Shown piece by piece: positions 26,195-34,474 of a stretch of DNA of 64,000 bases. The DNA comes from Proteiniphilum saccharofermentans (GTDB lineage: Bacteria > Bacteroidota > Bacteroidia > Bacteroidales > Dysgonomonadaceae). The position numbers and the translations under genes are program-made. The DNA lies in NCBI RefSeq assembly GCF_900095135.1, contig NZ_LT605205.1:124001-188000 (forward strand), read 5' to 3'. Below the pieces are notes generated by a model. That model was not told the origin of the DNA. It saw only the letters and a list, made by a program, of their open reading frames with translations, and did not search any database. Each line of letters opens with the position of its first letter. The stretch's first letter is position 1.

Positions 26195-28033
26195 TTAATA
26201 ACCATCATTCTGCGTTAAATTGCTATTGACCAGAATATCGTTGGCTGGGATGGGCCATAGATAGTTTTTCTTTGCATCGAACGACATTTTATAGAACGTG
26301 GTGATATATCCCGCTGTTTCCATCGGTGAAAGGTCAGGCAGGCCGTTTTCGTCGATTGTCGGTACGCCACCGATGGGGTAATTACCTTCGTCCCAGTTCT
26401 TCAGTAAAGTCATGAAATCCTGAGACAGCTCAATGTTTGATTCACTGCCGGTCAAACCATTCCAGTTGGCGGAATTGGACCAGGCACGGGACAGGTAGTA
26501 CATAGATTTGTTATGCGATTTTTCAGCGATACGCCAACGCAACAGGTCACGATAACGTATCCCTTCGAGTGCAAATTCCGAACGACGGTCCATACGGATG
26601 ATCTTACGTAAAGCAGTCTGTGAAGCTACTTCCACACGTGGGTAAGTGATACCGGTACCCCGGTAAGCACGTTCCCGCAACAGGTTGATGGTTTTGTCCA
26701 AATCTTCTTGCGTACATTGTCCCAACTCATTCTTCGCTTCGATATAGGTCATCAGGACTTCGGCATAACGCAAGTAAGGATAACAGTTGTCTGCCACTAA
26801 ACCGTGATTATTGAAATCTTTCCATTCATCTTTTACGAATTTACGAATGATCAGTCCGTTGTATGCCGAGTGTTGGTTCGAAGCTTTTGAATCAGTATTA
26901 ACCACCATGTTGCCGGTAGCCACTTCATATACTTTATTGGCATAAGGACTGGGGTTGAATTCATAACCCAGCGTGATGTAGTCCGGATATTTTTCAGGGA
27001 ATGTACCATCTTTTTTAGATGCTTCATATTCTGCGTAGTCAGAAGAGTACTTCGTCTTGAACGGCTGGATTGTCATCGCTAAACGCGGGTCACGGTTGGC
27101 AAACGGATCTTTCGGATTGTAGAGTGGAGATTGATCGATAGGCAAACCATCCGTACAGGTGTAAGAGCAAAGCAACTCCAACGACGGACTTTGGTTACAG
27201 TGGCCACCGACATTACGAATCACAAAATCCCGGACATTCGTCATGAAACCATATCCTTTCTTTAGCGTCAAATCACCTTTGAAATAGAACATGAATTCGG
27301 GAGAACTGTTTGCTATGAACATTTCGCGATAGTTGTCGTGTAAAGAGTAAACACCCAACTGCATACATTTATCCGCGGCATCCAATGCCGTTTGCCAATC
27401 TTCGTGGAAGAGTGCGAAACGGGCTTTAAAGCCAAGGGCAGCCCCTTTGGTCGGCCGTTGTTGGACTTTGTAGGAGTCAGGCAAATATTCGGCTGCCTTA
27501 TCTAAACACTCATAGGCATAGGCCAACACTTCACTTTTGGGTGAACGGGTTGCCACATAGGCTTCGTCTAAGGTCATACCTTTATTTAATACACAATCTC
27601 CATAATATGCCGTCAATTCGCCATAAGCGAACCCTATCATAAAATAGGCTTCACCCTTGTATTGATTAATTTTACTTTCGCTTATTCCTGCTGCTACCCC
27701 ATTATCCAACGCATCGATGACTTTTGTTGCACGGGCGATGGATTTATATAATGAGGTCCAGCGGGTTGAAGCATCTCCCCATTGAGAGGTTACCGTTCCT
27801 AACGTGATTGGGTTAGATCCATTGCGGTTTAATAAATCGTCATCCCAGAAGATTGCATCAATTGGGAAAAAATCCGGTCTCCACAAATCGTTGAGAGACA
27901 TTTCTATCTCGGTTTCATCATGATACCAATTCTCACTTGATCCTTCCGATAATGGATTCAGATCAAGGTCGGCACAAGCAGTCATGCCAAATGCCACTAT
28001 TCCGGCGAGTAAATATTTGCTTATTTTATTCAT
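26195..28033 (-). CDS. SusD/RagB-family glycan-binding lipoprotein
   Basis: A 612-residue outer-membrane lipoprotein with lipobox GMTAC (Cys20). The N-terminal half has the tetratricopeptide-like helices of SusD (WTSLYKSIARATKVIDAL, GEAYFMIGFAYGELTAYYGD); the C-terminal half has PYLRYAEVLMTYIEAKNE, INLLRERAY, MDRRSEFALEGIRYRDLLRW and the closing YLWPIPANDILVNSNLTQN. It caps the SusC pore encoded 15 bp upstream and binds the glycan to be imported. The tight gap shows that susC and susD form one unit. Confidence 0.95.
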   Translation of the reverse strand: MNKISKYLLAGIVAFGMTACADLDLNPLSEGSSENWYHDETEIEMSLNDLWRPDFFPIDAIFWDDDLLNRNGSNPITLGTVTSQWGDASTRWTSLYKSIARATKVIDALDNGVAAGISESKINQYKGEAYFMIGFAYGELTAYYGDCVLNKGMTLDEAYVATRSPKSEVLAYAYECLDKAAEYLPDSYKVQQRPTKGAALGFKARFALFHEDWQTALDAADKCMQLGVYSLHDNYREMFIANSSPEFMFYFKGDLTLKKGYGFMTNVRDFVIRNVGGHCNQSPSLELLCSYTCTDGLPIDQSPLYNPKDPFANRDPRLAMTIQPFKTKYSSDYAEYEASKKDGTFPEKYPDYITLGYEFNPSPYANKVYEVATGNMVVNTDSKASNQHSAYNGLIIRKFVKDEWKDFNNHGLVADNCYPYLRYAEVLMTYIEAKNELGQCTQEDLDKTINLLRERAYRGTGITYPRVEVASQTALRKIIRMDRRSEFALEGIRYRDLLRWRIAEKSHNKSMYYLSRAWSNSANWNGLTGSESNIELSQDFMTLLKNWDEGNYPIGGVPTIDENGLPDLSPMETAGYITTFYKMSFDAKKNYLWPIPANDILVNSNLTQNDGY

Positions 28034-28048
28034 AACTGGATTCTCTAA

Positions 28049-31000
28049 TTAAAATGAAACATTCAGACCAAAAATATAAGAAGACAAGAGGAGATCGCCG
28101 CTACGACCCCATTCCGGATCATATCCTTTGGGATATTTTGAGAAAGCGGGCAGATCGTTAGCACTGAAATAAACTCTCAACTTGTTGACAGATAATTTCT
28201 TTGTGATTTCGGACGGAAGGGTATAGCCCAATGTGATATTTTTGATACGCATATAAGCTCCGTTGAAAAGGTAGAAGTCACTTCTGGCGTAAATATTGGC
28301 ACTGTTGGTTGTCAACTTCGGATATTTAGCTTTGGCATTTTCTTCATCCGTAGCCGTGGGACTCCAATGGCTTTCGATCAGATTCAACGGGCTGGCATAG
28401 GCTTGATAATTGAACGGTGTGCCCGGCCATGACCAGTAAGAAAGTTGGTGTCCGATACCCTGGAATGATAAGTTGAAATCGATACCTTTCCATTCAGCCC
28501 AAAGAGATCCGCCGTATTGCAATTCCGGCAAAGAGTTGCCCAAACGTACACGATCGTTGGAAGCGGTGATTTTACCATCGCCGTCAATATCCTGGTAGCG
28601 GATATTGCCGGCCTTGTCATTATTGGTCAGAACGGGAATCTGATTACCATTTTCGTCCAGCATGGCCTTTTCGTTTAAGATAATCCCCATACTTTTGTAG
28701 CCGTACCATTCGTTATAGTAAGAACCCTCTTCGGTGATTTTGTTGTCATCAATTCTTTGTCTGTCTGCCATATATCCCATTTTTGAACGATAATCATATA
28801 AGTTGAAACTTACACCGTAGTGGAAGTCTCTGATCCGGTCGTTCCAGGAAATTTCGAAATCCCAACCAGTCGTGTTCATGTCGGCAGCATTTTTTTGTGG
28901 TGCGTTATAACCGAAATAGGAGGGAAACCCTACCTCCATCAACATATCCGTTGTCTTTTTGTAATAGTAATCTACCGAAGCGCGTAGATTATTTTTTAAC
29001 AAGGAGATGTCTGCACCAATACCATAGGTCGTCGTTGTTTCCCATGTCAGGTCTTTGAACGCGTAGTCCATCTGATAAGCCGTCTGCACAATGTCAGAAA
29101 CCCCGGTAGAAGCATTGGGAATAAAACCTGTACCAAAAGACAACCTGGCCTGGTATGGGAATTCCGAACCAATACGCTCGTTACCCAACTGTCCGATAGA
29201 ACCGCGTAGCTTCAGAAAGTCGACCACACTCTTATTGAACCAGGGTTCTTCAGAGATGACCCAACCGGCGCTGACTGAAGGAAATGTGCCCCAACGATGA
29301 CCTTTAGCAAAACGGGAGGAACCATCGGAACGGATATTGGCTTGCAACAGATAGCGGTCTGCCCAGGAATACATGATACGGCCAAAGAATGAACGATAAG
29401 CATTATGTCCGGCTTTTCCGCTGTTGAACTGATAATCTTCAGGACCTAAGTCCAGGTAGGGAAAGTTTACCAAACTATAATTGGTGCGTGAAGCCCCCTG
29501 TTCTTCCCATTTATAAGAATAATCCTCATAACCGGCCATCAATCCGATAGAGTGGCGTTTCAGTTGCAGGTTATAGTTTGCATAAAACTGCTTCGTCAAA
29601 CTATGGTTGTCGTTGCGCGCTTCACTGAGGCTGGTCGAGGAATAACCGACCCCAGGGATAGGATCACCGGTGATTCGGTACACTTCATATCTTTTTCTAT
29701 GATCTTTCCCTTTATAGAAGGAGTATTGAGGAGCGACGATGGCTGTTAAAGCCAATCCTTCTATAGGAGTGAGAACCAGCTGTAGTTTTCCACCAACCCG
29801 ATAGTTTTGCTTTTTGTGTGATCCACTCAGATCACGTTGTGCAATGGGGTTGTCGCCATCTTTGCCATCGGCAAAACGTCCGTCAGACCAATAGGCGTTA
29901 TAGATTGGTGCACGTTCCATCAGCTCAGCCATGGAGAGATGTGGTTCATTCGCGTTAGAATAAAGCAGGTTCAAGTCTACATTTGCATGGATCCAGTTGT
30001 TGATCGTATAGTCATTGTTGGTACGGATGTTAAAACGCTCATAGGTTTTTGTATCTATAAGGGCTTCCGAATCATAGTAGTTAAAACTGAAGTTCGTTTT
30101 CAGTTTATCGGTTCCACCGCTAAGAGAGAGTGAATGACGTTGGTGATTCGTACTGCTCTTTAGGCCCAGGTTCATGAAATCGGTGTCTGCGTAGCGGTCA
30201 GGATCATCAGCCCGCAATTGTGCATAATTATTGATTAAATCTTCCGAGTAAAGAGAGTGAGGAGAGGAAGCCCCATCGTTGAAAGCCAATTCATTAAGGC
30301 CACTCATCCATTGTACTGCATTGGCGAATTTTGGCTTGGCCGTTGGTGTATTAATGCCGTATTCCCCATTATAGGAAAGGTGGAATTCATTATTCCGGGC
30401 ACGTTTTGTCGTGACCAGGATAACACCGGCAGCTGCACGAGAACCGTAGATGGCGGCAGATGCTGCGTCCTTCAATACCTGGATGTCTTTTACATCTTCA
30501 GGGGCAATGTCTCTAAGGGTACCTGGTATGCCATCCACAATCACCAACGGGTCGTTGGTTGACATGGTCGTGACCCCACGCACACGGATGGTCGCTCCGG
30601 CTGATGGGTCACCGCTGGAACGTGTGATCTGTACGCCAGCCATTTGTCCTTGCATTTGGCTGGAGAGCTGCGGTGTACTCTTCATTTGCAGTTTATCACC
30701 GCTTAAAGAAGAGATTGAACCTGTCAGGTCGATCTTGCGTGCCGTACCATAGCCGATTACCACCAATTCTTCCAACGCTCTGGTGTCTTCCTCTAAAACA
30801 ATATTAAAAGTCGTGTTGTCTGAAGTGTTAATATCCTGTGATAAATAGCCGATGTAAGAAATATGAAGTACGGCATTCTCTTCTAACCTCAAAGAGAAAT
30901 TTCCGTCCATATCCGTAACCGTACCGTTTGTCGTCCCTTTTTCAATAATATTGGCTCCAATAATAGGTTCTCCATCAGAATCGGTAATTTTTCCCATTAC

Positions 31001-31345
31001 GATTCGTCTCTGTTGCTGGGCGATATTTTCAGGATACTGTGCACTTTTCTCAGAAAGCGCAATTTGTTTATTGTTAATTCTATAGCCAATGTTTGTGTCA
31101 CGGAACAACCTGTTCAGTATGTTTTCGATTGTTTCGTCCTTAGCATGGATCGTTACTTTTTGATTTAAATTGAGGAAGTTATCACTATAGAAAAAGGTAT
31201 AATCACTTTTTTCCTCAATTTGGCCAAGTACGTTATTTATCTCCGTATTCGTTGCAGAAATACTTATTTGTGCCATGCTTTGCCCAATATTTAACAGGAG
31301 CAAAAGCAAACAGCTTATGCCAATTCGTTTGATTTGTGCGTTCAT
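28049..31345 (-). CDS. SusC/RagA TonB-dependent receptor with STN signalling domain
   Basis: A 1098-residue outer-membrane receptor. Order: signal peptide (ends near SMAQ, residue 26), STN domain (about 28-100, ISISATNTEINNVLGQIEE), carboxypeptidase-regulatory-like domain (about 115-195), plug (about 200-320 with LEELVVIGYG, VRGVTTMSTND, LVIVDGIPG, VLKDAASAAIYGSRAAAGVI) and a 22-strand barrel ending YIFGLNVSF. The STN domain binds the periplasmic part of an anti-sigma factor, so substrate binding should be reported to the FecR/ECF pair encoded just upstream. It forms the import complex with the SusD encoded 15 bp downstream. Confidence 0.95.
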   Translation of the reverse strand: MNAQIKRIGISCLLLLLLNIGQSMAQISISATNTEINNVLGQIEEKSDYTFFYSDNFLNLNQKVTIHAKDETIENILNRLFRDTNIGYRINNKQIALSEKSAQYPENIAQQQRRIVMGKITDSDGEPIIGANIIEKGTTNGTVTDMDGNFSLRLEENAVLHISYIGYLSQDINTSDNTTFNIVLEEDTRALEELVVIGYGTARKIDLTGSISSLSGDKLQMKSTPQLSSQMQGQMAGVQITRSSGDPSAGATIRVRGVTTMSTNDPLVIVDGIPGTLRDIAPEDVKDIQVLKDAASAAIYGSRAAAGVILVTTKRARNNEFHLSYNGEYGINTPTAKPKFANAVQWMSGLNELAFNDGASSPHSLYSEDLINNYAQLRADDPDRYADTDFMNLGLKSSTNHQRHSLSLSGGTDKLKTNFSFNYYDSEALIDTKTYERFNIRTNNDYTINNWIHANVDLNLLYSNANEPHLSMAELMERAPIYNAYWSDGRFADGKDGDNPIAQRDLSGSHKKQNYRVGGKLQLVLTPIEGLALTAIVAPQYSFYKGKDHRKRYEVYRITGDPIPGVGYSSTSLSEARNDNHSLTKQFYANYNLQLKRHSIGLMAGYEDYSYKWEEQGASRTNYSLVNFPYLDLGPEDYQFNSGKAGHNAYRSFFGRIMYSWADRYLLQANIRSDGSSRFAKGHRWGTFPSVSAGWVISEEPWFNKSVVDFLKLRGSIGQLGNERIGSEFPYQARLSFGTGFIPNASTGVSDIVQTAYQMDYAFKDLTWETTTTYGIGADISLLKNNLRASVDYYYKKTTDMLMEVGFPSYFGYNAPQKNAADMNTTGWDFEISWNDRIRDFHYGVSFNLYDYRSKMGYMADRQRIDDNKITEEGSYYNEWYGYKSMGIILNEKAMLDENGNQIPVLTNNDKAGNIRYQDIDGDGKITASNDRVRLGNSLPELQYGGSLWAEWKGIDFNLSFQGIGHQLSYWSWPGTPFNYQAYASPLNLIESHWSPTATDEENAKAKYPKLTTNSANIYARSDFYLFNGAYMRIKNITLGYTLPSEITKKLSVNKLRVYFSANDLPAFSKYPKGYDPEWGRSGDLLLSSYIFGLNVSF

Positions 31346-31508
31346 TGAGATACTCTTTTTTAGATTTTAGTTTGTTTTAGGATTTAATTTAGGGTAAACA
31401 GGTACGGTATTGACTCTAAATGAGTATTTTTGTTCCTTATGAATGCGATTTATAGCTTTTTTACCTATTAAAGTGCTACCGTGCTGTTAGCATAATATTG
31501 CATTCTTG

Positions 31509-31536
31509 CCGGAGTGATGCCGCTACATTGCTCCGG
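31509..31536. repeat. Hairpin between fecR and susC
   Basis: CCGGAG (31509-31514) pairs with CTCCGG (31531-31536). The T-rich run (TTTTCTTT) follows on the plus strand, where no gene needs terminating; on the minus strand the hairpin is preceded by A residues. It may uncouple susC from fecR or shape the susC leader. Confidence 0.4.
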
Positions 31537-31608
31537 TTTTCTTTATTATGCGTTGGGTTTGTTGTTTCTGTTCTATGTCATAGGCGTTAGTTTTTGTTGA
31601 TTATTATT

Positions 31609-32598
31609 TTATTTTTTACTGAATGTAATGTGTGATCCTGTTATTGTATACTGTAACGGAGAAACGATAGTGATAAGATTTAACACGTTCTCCATGCTAT
31701 TATTCTTTATCTTTCCACTGTATTGTATCTCTTTTATGTCGGGTGATGCAAAAGAAAAGGTTACATTATACATCCTTTCTAATATTTTGGCAATATTTTC
31801 TAATGTTTCCTTATCGAATACAAATTGTCCGGTCATCCAGAAGATTGCATCATTCGCGTTGTGCATACGAGATTTATAGAATGTCATATCCTTAGTATCA
31901 AATAATATACGCTCATTGGGGTTCAATACCTCTGAAAACTGCGGGCTGCTTACTTCAATACAACCTTCGATGAGCGTTCCGGTTATTTCTTTATCATCAG
32001 GATAAGATTTGATATTGAACTTTGTTCCAAGTGCTTTTGCCTGAAATCCGGAGTGTGTTTGTACGATAAACGGATTGTCCGGATTGCTTTTTATATCAAA
32101 GTATGCTTCTCCTGTCAGCTTTACTGTTCGATCCTTCTTCCCAAAATCTGGGGGATACCGCAATTCACTTGCTGAATTGAGTTGCACGTGGGAACCATCG
32201 GGGAGTTGAACACTTGCCTTTTGCCCGTTTTCAACCATGACCACAAGCTCTTGTTGTGCACCTTCGCGGGTCAAATGGATTGCAAAACCCAGCATATAAA
32301 ACAGAAGAGCAACGGCTGCCACACTTGCGTATAATATCCACCTGCTTTTCTGCTTCGGCGACTTCTGTAACCTTTGGTGCATGTGCTGCTGAAACTGTTT
32401 CCATACTCTTCCCTTGCTTTCATCAGCAAATAACGATGAATATTGTCCTGCATTTCTCCATTTAACGGCATAATAATCATCAAGCTGCTTTTCACTTATT
32501 TGTTTTTGTTGATAAGCTTGTAGCAACCTGCGCATCTCTTCCCTCGATATAGAGTTGGAAAGAAATTTTTCAACCAGATTTATAATTTCTTCTGACAT
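31609..32598 (-). CDS. FecR-family anti-sigma factor
   Basis: A 329-residue inner-membrane regulator. Residues 1-90 are cytoplasmic and would hold the sigma factor; one membrane helix (about 87-108, WILYASVAAVALLFYMLG) is followed by the periplasmic FecR domain (VQLPDGSHVQLNSASELRYP, VKLTGEAYFDIKSNPDNPFIV, ALGTKFNIKSYPDD) and a C-terminal DUF4974-type STN-like domain (about 255-329). It should inhibit the ECF factor encoded upstream and be released by the STN-bearing SusC encoded 263 bp downstream. The 132-bp gap to the sigma gene holds two TAnnTTTG boxes, so fecR may also have its own promoter. Confidence 0.9.
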   Translation of the reverse strand: MSEEIINLVEKFLSNSISREEMRRLLQAYQQKQISEKQLDDYYAVKWRNAGQYSSLFADESKGRVWKQFQQHMHQRLQKSPKQKSRWILYASVAAVALLFYMLGFAIHLTREGAQQELVVMVENGQKASVQLPDGSHVQLNSASELRYPPDFGKKDRTVKLTGEAYFDIKSNPDNPFIVQTHSGFQAKALGTKFNIKSYPDDKEITGTLIEGCIEVSSPQFSEVLNPNERILFDTKDMTFYKSRMHNANDAIFWMTGQFVFDKETLENIAKILERMYNVTFSFASPDIKEIQYSGKIKNNSMENVLNLITIVSPLQYTITGSHITFSKK

Positions 32599-32659
32599 GT
32601 TTACTCTTTTATAGTAATACGTAACAGGTAGAAAATCCTTACAGAAATATTGTTTTTAA

Positions 32660-32722
32660 CAAAAATATTAGCAATTATTAACATTGAGGTCGTTATGACC
32701 GACAGATTCTAGACCAAAAATA
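32660..32722 (-). promoter_or_regulatory. Two candidate -7 boxes upstream of fecR
   Basis: TATTTTTG occurs on the minus strand at 32660-32667 and at 32715-32722; both match TAnnTTTG. Neither has a TTG at the right distance, and the region is AT-rich, so either could be chance. Confidence 0.3.
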
Positions 32723-32730
32723 TAAATAAA

Positions 32731-33297
32731 TTAAAGCAAAATAGTGTTGATGTAGTACTTCATCTTTTCCCTTAAAAAGATAAGAGAGCGTCTTATTTGT
32801 GTTTCCACTGTTTTTTCGGAAATGTCTAAACGAGAGGCGATTTCTTTGTTTGATAGATTTTCCTTTCGGCTTAACAGGAAGATCTTGCGTCGTTCAGAAG
32901 GTAGTTTCTCAATAAAATCTGAAAGGATATTTTCCAAAAAACGACTATTCACATCTTCTTCAATATCAGTGTTTTCCTGTATCGTTTCTTGTTGGTATTG
33001 TTCATATTTATATTTCAGTAACAGTTGTTCGGTTTGTCTGTAGACATGGTTCCGGGCGATGGTATAAAGAAGAGGTATGATACTGGCTTCGGGATTAATC
33101 ATTTCTCTTTTTTCCCAGAGAGAGATAAAAACGGATTGGGTAATGTCTTCAGCAAATGTCTTATCGAAAAGGGTATTCAGAACAAACGTATAGATCTGAT
33201 TGTAATATTGATGAAACAGGTATTCGAAAGCCTTTTCATCTCCTTTGCGCAGAAGACGAAGGGTACTGGAATTTATATGGATTGTTTTGCTTTTCAA
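32731..33297 (-). CDS. ECF-type RNA polymerase sigma factor
   Basis: A 188-residue sigma-70-family ECF factor. Region 2 (about 20-88) includes FEYLFHQYYNQIYTFVL, FAEDITQSVFISLWEKRE and YTIARNHVYR; region 4 (about 130-182) has LPSERRKIFLLSR and the helix-turn-helix NLSNKEIASRLDISEKTVET. It heads the sigma-FecR-SusC-SusD cassette and presumably activates its glycan locus once the anti-sigma is relieved. A TAnnTTTG box lies 27-34 bp upstream of the ATG. Confidence 0.93.
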   Translation of the reverse strand: MKSKTIHINSSTLRLLRKGDEKAFEYLFHQYYNQIYTFVLNTLFDKTFAEDITQSVFISLWEKREMINPEASIIPLLYTIARNHVYRQTEQLLLKYKYEQYQQETIQENTDIEEDVNSRFLENILSDFIEKLPSERRKIFLLSRKENLSNKEIASRLDISEKTVETQIRRSLIFLREKMKYYINTILL

Positions 33298-33323
33298 TAC
33301 TTTCTGGCTCTCTTAAGTAAATA

Positions 33324-33331
33324 CAAAGATA
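33324..33331 (-). promoter_or_regulatory. -7 box of the ECF sigma gene
   Basis: TATCTTTG on the minus strand matches TAnnTTTG exactly and ends 27 bp before the ATG at 33297, a usual distance. No clear -33 element was seen. Confidence 0.5.
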
Positions 33332-33468
33332 TATAAATTCAAGTAAAAAAAGATTTTGATGTGCTGTAATTCCTCAACAGGTTTTTAGGAATATGATTAA
33401 CTGGTTGTAATTTATATGATTAATAAATTTATATGATGAATAAGAATTTATCTTGATATTTTTTAGGA

Positions 33469-33560
33469 ACGTTTTCGTTAAACTAAATGAGCAGAGGATA
33501 AGTTTGCTTATACTATGCCATAGCGAGAATTGGAAATCGAGGAGCGCAGGCGACTCAAAA
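33469..33560 (+). repeat. Dispersed intergenic repeat, copy B
   Basis: Shares CGTTAAACTAAATGAGCAGA, GGATAAGTTTGCTTATACTA, TGCCATAGCGAGAATTGGAA and CGAGGAGCGCAGGCGACTCA (in that order) with copy D (same orientation) and copy C (opposite). It lies in the divergent gap between the sigma gene and the SGNH gene, ending 12 bp before the latter's -33 element. Confidence 0.8.
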
Positions 33561-33571
33561 TGTCTAAAGTA

Positions 33572-33602
33572 TTTGAACATTGGTGTTAATGATGTATTTT
33601 TG
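33572..33602 (+). promoter_or_regulatory. Promoter of the SGNH hydrolase gene
   Basis: TTTG (33572-33575), a 19-bp spacer and TATTTTTG (33595-33602) match the Bacteroidetes -33/-7 consensus exactly. The ATG is 26 bp downstream of the -7 box. Confidence 0.75.
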
Positions 33603-33627
33603 CCTGAATTAATAGAATAAGTGTAAG

Positions 33628-34452
33628 ATGATTAGAAAAATATTTTTTATGTTGACCATACTTCCGGTATGTGTCGCAACAATTGCTCAAAATAAGTCGG
33701 TTATTACAGACAGTGAGAAAACATTGAACACCCAATGGGATGGTAAACGCGCAGCTTATCTGGGAGATTCGATGTCGGATCCTAATACTAAAGTGACCGA
33801 TAAGTGGTATTGGCAGTTCTTGAAAGAACTGATGAACATAGACTACGCGGTATATGCCAGAAGCGGTTTGCAATGGGATGGGATGTATGAAAAAGCGAAA
33901 GAACTAATTGCAGAGAAGAAAGACTCCATAGATGCTATTTTTATCTGGGCAGGGACCAACGATTATAATAGAAGTACAATCATAGGAGACTTCTTTACCG
34001 AAACTATTGAAAAAGTGAATTACAATGGGACGGATACTTATCGTAAACATCGCACGCCTATTATGACAGATGCAACCTTTTGCGGACGTATTAACAAGAC
34101 CCTTTCGTTATTGAAGGGAGAATATCCTGACAAACAAATCATCATATTGACACCTATACACCGGGGCGATTTTATCGGGAGTAGTACCAATGTACAACCC
34201 CACGAGAATTATGCCAACGGAATTGGCCTATATTTAGAAGAGTATGTCGAGACACTGAAAAAGGCAGGTACCTATTGGTCTGTACCGGTGATAGATCTAC
34301 ATGCATTAAGTGGAATTTTTCCTGTTTCGGATGCTTTTCTTCCCTATTGCACGAGTGAGACCGATCGTTTGCATCTGAACGCGAGAGGACATTACCGATT
34401 GGCAAAAACAATACAGTACCAGTTACTGGCATTACCAAGTGATTTTCAATAA
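33628..34452 (+). CDS. SGNH/GDSL-family hydrolase, secreted
   Basis: A 274-residue exported esterase-like protein; the signal peptide ends near ATIAQ. Block I is AYLGDSMSD with nucleophile Ser48; block III is WAGTNDYN (Gly and Asn of the oxyanion hole); block V is DRLHLNARGH, giving the Asp and His. Family members deacylate sugars or lipids. It is the only plus-strand gene in the first 51 kb and faces the sigma gene on one side and the rhamnosidase gene on the other, with only 22 bp between its stop and that of the convergent rhamnosidase. An O-acetyl esterase function in the second glycan locus is likely but not shown. Confidence 0.8.
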   Translation: MIRKIFFMLTILPVCVATIAQNKSVITDSEKTLNTQWDGKRAAYLGDSMSDPNTKVTDKWYWQFLKELMNIDYAVYARSGLQWDGMYEKAKELIAEKKDSIDAIFIWAGTNDYNRSTIIGDFFTETIEKVNYNGTDTYRKHRTPIMTDATFCGRINKTLSLLKGEYPDKQIIILTPIHRGDFIGSSTNVQPHENYANGIGLYLEEYVETLKKAGTYWSVPVIDLHALSGIFPVSDAFLPYCTSETDRLHLNARGHYRLAKTIQYQLLALPSDFQ

Positions 34453-34474
34453 GACGAATAATTACTTTTTGATA

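Noticed and set aside
31509-31544. Plus-strand terminator
   Set aside because: The stem is followed by T residues on the plus strand, but no plus-strand gene lies upstream.
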